The translations under genes and the position numbers were made by a program. Below the pieces are notes generated by a model. It was given only the letters and a program-made list of their open reading frames with translations, was not told where the DNA came from and made no database searches. From positions 1 to 59,183 of the forward strand of contig JAUVDV010000028.1 of assembly GCA_030595125.1 (NCBI GenBank): a stretch of 59,183 nt of DNA, given 5' to 3'. Origin of the DNA: Deltaproteobacteria bacterium. GTDB lineage: Bacteria; Myxococcota_A; Polyangia; JAAYKL01. Shown here piece after piece: positions 54,428-59,183 of this stretch. The stretch's first letter is position 1; every line of letters begins with the position of its first letter.

Positions 54428-55147
54428 TCAACTGGAGGGTTCCGTCCCCTTGTCTTTCTCTTTTGCGATCAGGGGATATACGATCCCCGCCAGAGCGGCG
54501 CCGACCAGGGGCGCCACCCAGAACATCCAGAGCTGCTCAAAGGCCCACCCCTGAACAAAAACAGCCGGCCCCGTGGACCTGGCGGGGTTTACCGAGAGGT
54601 TGGTCAACGGAATTCCAATCAGGTGGATCAGGGTGAGGGAAAGACCGATGGCCAGCGGCGCAAAACCCTTGGGAGCACGCTCATCCGTGGCGCCCAAGAT
54701 CACGAACAGGAAGATGAAGGTCAACACGATCTCCCCCACCAGGCAGGCAACCAGGGTGTACCCACCGGGTGAATGCGCCTCATAACCATTGGCCGCAAAC
54801 CCGTCAGCCAGGCTGAACCCGGCCTTGCCGCTGGCAATGAGATACAGCGTGGCTGAGGCCGCGACCGCGCCCGCCAGTTGCGCAACGACGTACGGAAGGA
54901 TGTCCTTCGCCGGAACGCGCCTGCCCACAAAGAGTCCAAAAGTCACCGCAGGGTTGAAGTGCCCCCCGGAGATATGACCCACCGCGTAGGCCATGGTCAC
55001 TACCGTGAGGCCAAAGGCCAACGAGACCCCGACGAAGCCGATACCCATGTCCGGAAAACCCGCCGCCAGGACCGCGCTTCCGCAGCCGCCGAACACCAAC
55101 CAGAATGTTCCGAAAAATTCCGCAGCCCCTCTTTTCGCAATGTGCAT
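54428..55147 (-). CDS. Aquaporin / glycerol facilitator family channel (AqpZ-like)
   Basis: A 239-residue channel with six TM segments and both NPA loops: [13 protein letters not shown] (first) and [12 protein letters not shown] (second). The pore Arg is in NPARS. The His in GGHFNPA and residues near the second NPA favour a water channel over GlpF. Start ATG 55147, with a GAGGGAAC ribosome site; the open frame continues to 55567 but overlaps the receiver gene. Embedded between repeats. Confidence 0.9.
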   Translation of the reverse strand: MHIAKRGAAEFFGTFWLVFGGCGSAVLAAGFPDMGIGFVGVSLAFGLTVVTMAYAVGHISGGHFNPAVTFGLFVGRRVPAKDILPYVVAQLAGAVAASATLYLIASGKAGFSLADGFAANGYEAHSPGGYTLVACLVGEIVLTFIFLFVILGATDERAPKGFAPLAIGLSLTLIHLIGIPLTNLSVNPARSTGPAVFVQGWAFEQLWMFWVAPLVGAALAGIVYPLIAKEKDKGTEPSS

Positions 55148-55257
55148 TTGGTTCCCTCTTTTTTTCCATTTAACAGTGACCAGGAGGATATACGAAAAAT
55201 GTGTCTGACGGAAAAATAGTGACTGATGGGACTCTTGTAGAACGTGAACGGGGACGT

Positions 55258-55620
55258 CTAAAGACCGAGGAGCCCGGCGAGTTCCACCGGGTCGGTGGTC
55301 TTGGGCAAAACGTGATCGATGGTCTCGGGGGGGTCGAGATTTTTCACGTTGGTTCCGGTGAGGATGATGACGCTCCTGATGGAAGGGAAAGCGTCTTTCC
55401 ATTTCTTTGCGATATCCATGCCCTTGGGTTGCCCCGGACCCAGGAAATGGTCGCATATCACGTGGGTAACCGATCTCGAATGTAGGATTGTCTCCGCGTC
55501 CGTTGGGGTCTGTGCAGTGATGATCTCGTCCGCCCTGTCCCCCATGAGCCGCCTCAACGCGCGGCAAACGGAACTCTCGTCATCGACTACCAGTAAAACG
55601 GATCTGGCTTTTTCGGCCAC
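55258..55620 (-). CDS. Single-domain response regulator
   Basis: A 120-residue receiver: VVDDES at the acidic pocket, phosphorylation Asp 57 in VICDHFLG, Thr in IILTGT, and Lys 107 in VLPKTT. No output domain. Its last 37 codons are duplicated at 54306-54418. Confidence 0.88.
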   Translation of the reverse strand: MAEKARSVLLVVDDESSVCRALRRLMGDRADEIITAQTPTDAETILHSRSVTHVICDHFLGPGQPKGMDIAKKWKDAFPSIRSVIILTGTNVKNLDPPETIDHVLPKTTDPVELAGLLGL

Positions 55621-55667
55621 GGGGGACTCCTTCCTAAACTCCGAACGATAGTACTACAATAACAAGC

Positions 55668-57623
55668 CTACGTCTTGCGGATTAAGGCCCTGCCTCCGGC
55701 GTTGGCGAGTTTTTTACCCGAGCGATCCAGTACGATGTTCTGGGTGAACTCGCCCTTCCCGCGCTCTTTGCGCTCGAACTCCACCTCAACCGTAACCGCG
55801 TCGCCTGCCTGCACCGAAACAAACGGAATGAAGAGGAACCTCATCTGAAAGAAGGTTGCGCGTAATTCATCCGCATCCGAAAACTCAGGCCAGATTGAGC
55901 GCAAGAGGCCCGAGTGATCGCGCACGTACCGGTCCGCCGACCTTGTCAGGAAACGGATGCATGCCTCGGACGAGATCTCGCCCGCCTCGGAGATATCGCC
56001 TTCATCAATGACAAAATCGTACGCTTCCTTTGAAAACCCGGTGTGTTTCATGTTGGCCTCACCCGCCTGGGCGACCTCTGGTCGCGAGGTCGTTTTCTTC
56101 TCGGTGTGGATGTTCATCTCCACACCCTCCATTCCCTCCCGCGCAAGGATATTCCTGCACGCCACCCTGCCGTTGACCACTGCCCCCATATAACCGCCGC
56201 CGCCACCGCGACACCAGGCCCCCGTGAAGTAGAGCCCCTTGAAAATCGAGGTGACGGAGAAACGGTAATTGTCCGCCTGATCCGGCGTCTGGGCCCACCC
56301 GTAGACAGAACCCCACGGATTTCGCGTGGCCAGCTTCATGGTCCGAGGCGTTCCCATCTCCAGGACACGAATACGGCCTTCCAGCCCCGGATAGCGCAAA
56401 AACACCTTTTTCAGGATAGTGTCGGTCACCTGCTTCTTCTTCTCGAGATAGGCGTCCCGTGGAATCTCGGTCCACGCCTTTCCATCCGCAACCTCCAGCA
56501 CCTGTAAGATGCCGTGGCCCGGCGGGTGGTTGGCGCCGCTCGTATCGGTGTAGTCGCTGATGACATAGTCGGTCCTGTCGTACGCTTCCGACATGGCCAG
56601 TTGATACGCCAGCTGGTTATCGTATCCCCCGTTGACAAAGGTGGTCCGCTTGTCAACTCCAGCCTCCGCAGCTGGACAATCGAGTCCAATGTACAGGGTC
56701 AACAACGAGCACGAGGGCTTCATGTTGTTGAGCTTGTAAATGTACGGCGCGGCCAGGTGCTCCTTGCCGATGAGGGAAAAGTAGGTCTGCACCGGGCCGG
56801 CGTTGGAGACCACGATGGGCGCAAGGTAGCGCTCGCCGCTTTCGAGCTCCACGCCGTAGGCCTTCCTGTCCTCGGTGAGGATTTTCGTTACGAGAGAAGC
56901 CGTCTTGACCACCGACCCGGCCTCTCTCAGGGTGCGGGCCATCGCCAGTGACAGCTCCTGCCCGCCGCCGCGAATATAGTAGTTGCCGGACAGGATGTGC
57001 GAACCGAAAACCTCCGCCGCCCAGTTTGCCGAGCAAAGCGCGTTGGGCAGCCCGGTCGATTGCCACAGTTGCCCCAGCAACCCGTGGAGTTTCTCGTCCG
57101 AGAAGCACTCGGAGAGGAGATCCTGGTATGTCTTCTTGAAGTATCGAGCAGGAAAGAAATTATCGAGATCCGCCTCGCCGGTCCAGATGAGGTCGGTGTT
57201 GTCTCCGACCACCCGCTTCATGATATCGATAAACCGATCGATCCCCTGTCTATCGCGCGGGAACATGGACTTCAGATATTCGCCTGCGGGACCCTCTCCA
57301 CCGGGAAGGTCGTACTCCCGGTCGGGGAAGACCGAGGTGAACATGGGCGCGTGCTCCACGATGTTGAGTTTGTCCAACACCCCGAGATATTCGAGAAGCC
57401 TGTAGAGCCCACCACCCTCGTTCATGGCCGAAAGGACATGGAGCGACACGTCGAAGTGGTAATCACCCCTGACGTAATTCTGGCAGTAGCCGCCCACCTT
57501 TGGTTGCTTTTCCAGGACCAGGACGTGGAAGCCTGATTTTGCAAAATGCAGCGCGCAGCTGAGGCCTCCGAGACCCGAACCGATCACGATGACATCGTAT
57601 CTTCTGTCCGTTGAAGTACCCAT
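55668..57623 (-). CDS. FAD-dependent retinol-saturase/phytoene-desaturase-like oxidoreductase with C-terminal extension
   Basis: A 651-residue flavoprotein. The N-terminus has the dinucleotide motif VIVIGSGLGGLSCAL and the second block EKQPKVGGYCQNY. The middle matches all-trans-retinol 13,14-reductase/CrtI-like enzymes (TGLPNALCSANWAAE, GGGQELSLAMARTLR), and the flavin end is YFTGAWCRGGGGYMGAVVNG. After about residue 510 comes a stretch of about 140 residues with no clear family. ATG 57623 overlaps the stop of the preceding gene by one base, so the two are co-translated. Confidence 0.85.
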   Translation of the reverse strand: MGTSTDRRYDVIVIGSGLGGLSCALHFAKSGFHVLVLEKQPKVGGYCQNYVRGDYHFDVSLHVLSAMNEGGGLYRLLEYLGVLDKLNIVEHAPMFTSVFPDREYDLPGGEGPAGEYLKSMFPRDRQGIDRFIDIMKRVVGDNTDLIWTGEADLDNFFPARYFKKTYQDLLSECFSDEKLHGLLGQLWQSTGLPNALCSANWAAEVFGSHILSGNYYIRGGGQELSLAMARTLREAGSVVKTASLVTKILTEDRKAYGVELESGERYLAPIVVSNAGPVQTYFSLIGKEHLAAPYIYKLNNMKPSCSLLTLYIGLDCPAAEAGVDKRTTFVNGGYDNQLAYQLAMSEAYDRTDYVISDYTDTSGANHPPGHGILQVLEVADGKAWTEIPRDAYLEKKKQVTDTILKKVFLRYPGLEGRIRVLEMGTPRTMKLATRNPWGSVYGWAQTPDQADNYRFSVTSIFKGLYFTGAWCRGGGGGYMGAVVNGRVACRNILAREGMEGVEMNIHTEKKTTSRPEVAQAGEANMKHTGFSKEAYDFVIDEGDISEAGEISSEACIRFLTRSADRYVRDHSGLLRSIWPEFSDADELRATFFQMRFLFIPFVSVQAGDAVTVEVEFERKERGKGEFTQNIVLDRSGKKLANAGGRALIRKT

Positions 57624-58966
57624 CAGGCCACCAGAAACTGGTCCTTTCCAACCGAACAAACCGGACAGATCTCCGGCGGATAATCACCCTCGTGGCTGTA
57701 CCCGCACATCCGACAAACCCAGCCGGAGCTCCTGTAATCATCATCACCCGGGGGTACCGAAACACTTTCGACGATTCCGTCAATATCCCGAGCCTCGACC
57801 AGATCCTTTTGGACCGGAAGTGCCCGCCTGATGGTCTTCTCGATTTCATAGAAGCCGTCGGTTTCGAAAAGGAATATGGCTGACTTCATCCTGTAGCGAT
57901 CGTCGAATCGCAAGGCCCGGTAGGCCCGTCCGGAACGATCGTCGATAACAATGTCCCCGCGCTCTTCGAAAGTCGGACTACCGCAAACGAATAACGGCAT
58001 CTCGGGCATCTTGAGGTGGATCACCAGCGGTTCCGATGTCGCCTCGCGCCTGTTCTCGAATGCGTTTGCCCCGGCGATCTCTCCCTGGGCCCTGGCCGGA
58101 TTCCACAGGAAGTTTCGCTCCCCATCGAGCTGCGCGCAGTTTCCGCAAGCCGAGATTCCAGCAACGTCGGTGTTCATGTGCGAGTCCACAATTATCCCGT
58201 CGCCACATTTGATCCCGGCGGATCTTGCAAGTCGCGTATCGGGCGAGGCTCCCGCCATCAGAAGAACCATGTCCACATCGAGCCCGGCGCCGTCGCGATG
58301 GATGACCCGCAAGGCCGCTCCCCGTGTCTCCAGTCGTTCGACCAAAGTCGAAAGTCTCGTATCGATCCCTTTCTCGCGCAAAAATTCCCCGAACATCCCG
58401 GAAGAAATGCGGTCCAGATGGAGGGGCAATACGGAGTCCCCGGCCTCGAAGATGGTGACCTTTTTACCGGCATTCGCAAGCTCGACTGCGGTCTCGACGC
58501 CCAGAACCCCGCCGCCGATTATCGCGACGGTTTGGGCATCAACAAGAGCGTCGCGAACACCGATGGCATCTGCGAGAGACCAGAGCGTAAACACTCCCCT
58601 GTTATCAATTCCCTCGATGGCCGGCACCGTCGGGACGGCTCCTGTGGCAAGGATCAACCTGTCGTAACCCCAGCGCCTGCCATCCTTCGAAATCACCGAA
58701 CCTGACCCCGGGTCGATCGACTCGACATCCTCGCCCCATCGCGCGTCTATTCCATCCCCGCGCAACCGATCGGCGCAATGAAAATGGAGATGATCCTGCT
58801 GCTTCTTTCCCGTGATGAACGCGCACAGGGCGATCCTGTTGTAGAAGGGATACGGTTCGCAGGCAAAGAGGGTTATCCCCGCATCGGGGTACTCGTTTCG
58901 GGCAGACATAGCTGCGCTCACGCCCGCTATCCCACCACCGACAACTATGATCTTTCCAGTCGACAT
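57623..58966 (-). CDS. NAD(P)/FAD oxidoreductase with C-terminal rubredoxin domain
   Basis: A 447-residue fusion. It starts KIIVVGGGIAGVSAAM (FAD site), with the NAD site VAIIGGGVLGVETAVELA and a closing SHMNTDVAGISACGNCAQ. At the C-terminus lies a rubredoxin: WVCRMCGYSHEGD and ICPVCSVG, with Cys 418, 421, 434 and 437 as iron ligands. The enzyme would reduce its own rubredoxin with NAD(P)H and pass electrons on, plausibly to the co-translated FAD protein. ATG 58966 (MSTGK) is preferred; in-frame GTG 59002 is an alternative. Confidence 0.9.
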   Translation of the reverse strand: MSTGKIIVVGGGIAGVSAAMSARNEYPDAGITLFACEPYPFYNRIALCAFITGKKQQDHLHFHCADRLRGDGIDARWGEDVESIDPGSGSVISKDGRRWGYDRLILATGAVPTVPAIEGIDNRGVFTLWSLADAIGVRDALVDAQTVAIIGGGVLGVETAVELANAGKKVTIFEAGDSVLPLHLDRISSGMFGEFLREKGIDTRLSTLVERLETRGAALRVIHRDGAGLDVDMVLLMAGASPDTRLARSAGIKCGDGIIVDSHMNTDVAGISACGNCAQLDGERNFLWNPARAQGEIAGANAFENRREATSEPLVIHLKMPEMPLFVCGSPTFEERGDIVIDDRSGRAYRALRFDDRYRMKSAIFLFETDGFYEIEKTIRRALPVQKDLVEARDIDGIVESVSVPPGDDDYRSSGWVCRMCGYSHEGDYPPEICPVCSVGKDQFLVA

Positions 58967-59002
58967 CGCACGTTCAGCAATATCGCACATCGAGGCTGCC
59001 AC

Positions 59003-59183
59003 AAAGGAGATTCTGGAAGATCAGGGCGACGATGACGAGATCAGGGCGGGCACAGGGACTACCGCTGTCAACTTAAGCGTTGTTTTCTTTGGTAACCCTC
59101 CAAAATTTTGACTTTTCAACGAGCGGGTTCGAGTCTCTTCTTGGCGTTGAGATCTGGCATGGAGAAAAGACATGCCATCTACG
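59003..59183. other. Right edge of the window
   Basis: No gene or clear promoter is seen in the last 180 bp. A short direct repeat GATCAGGGCG occurs at 59020 and again at 59039. Confidence 0.4.

Larger units (their letters stand above)
54305..55370. repeat. 114-bp direct repeats flanking the aquaporin gene
   Basis: Repeat arms are 54305-54418 and 55257-55370, offset 952 bp. The segment between holds only the aquaporin gene and its leader. Confidence 0.9.

Noticed and set aside
55148-55567. N-terminal extension of the aquaporin frame
   Set aside because: It overlaps the receiver gene in another frame and is highly charged; the start at 55147 gives a normal aquaporin.

Overview
The window reads as chromosome from an uncultured Myxococcota/Deltaproteobacteria-type bacterium. 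The taxonomic hints are inferred from gene content: two PilZ proteins with myxobacterial-style architecture, a Ser/Thr kinase with a PEGA tail, a matrixin-like protease ending in a Cys/transmembrane/Arg-rich sorting tail, Asp-Thr-linked repeat lipoproteins, many outer-membrane and lipoprotein signals, and split gcvPA. No rRNA, CRISPR array, prophage or intact insertion sequence is visible. Four tRNA genes are present: Glu-TTC, Lys-TTT, Leu-TAA and Leu-GAG.

Layout. 0-7.4 kb: secreted metalloprotease, pseudo-receiver/PilZ protein, the grpE-dnaK-dnaJ operon (minus strand) and a divergent ECF sigma/anti-sigma pair. 7.4-12 kb: tRNA-Glu and tRNA-Lys, a K+ channel with an RCK domain, and gcvT-gcvH-gcvPA without a following gcvPB. 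12-18.1 kb: a compact six-gene cassette of TetR regulator, LolA-like protein, two FtsX/MacB-type permeases, a LolD-like ATPase and a predicted outer-membrane beta-barrel protein. 18.2-26.9 kb: a Phd/PIN toxin-antitoxin pair, a HEAT/glycan-binding-like secreted protein, a PilZ protein, a 1,109-residue MFS/spermidine-synthase/TPR protein and, directly upstream in its operon, a single polypeptide joining a CRP-like sensor domain, acetate kinase and a PduL-type phosphotransacylase. 27.0-27.4 kb: a decayed HUH (IS200/REP-associated) transposase between inverted hairpins.

27.4-39.6 kb: CDF metal transporter, lipoprotein, a minus-strand operon of parvulin PPIase, MTA phosphorylase, PfkB kinase and Ptb-like acyltransferase, a receiver protein, a Ser/Thr kinase overlapping a LysM protein, two lipoproteins (one with 22 leucine-rich repeats and an Asp-Thr linker), and VapBC. 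39.6-51 kb: purL-purQ, a PC4-like protein, a patatin phospholipase, an excisionase-type HTH fused to a receiver-like domain, tRNA-Leu, two envelope proteins and an M20 peptidase. 51-59 kb: tRNA-Leu, PlsC-like acyltransferase, FabZ, a NusG paralogue, a DUF4143 ATPase, an aquaporin flanked by 114-bp direct repeats (one is the 3' end of a receiver gene, the other a truncated second copy), and a two-gene redox operon: FAD oxidoreductase with C-terminal rubredoxin, and retinol-saturase-like FAD protein with an unexplained C-terminal extension.

The strongest candidate for something undescribed is the sensor-AckA-PduL fusion (24589-26889), which would place acyl-CoA to acyl-phosphate to acid plus ATP in one chain under an N-terminal regulatory domain. 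Next are the Lol-like export cassette, the receiver-gene duplication whose three differences are all synonymous, the LRR lipoprotein with a near-perfect 144-bp tandem duplication, and a dispersed palindromic repeat that supplies the stop codons of two convergent genes.
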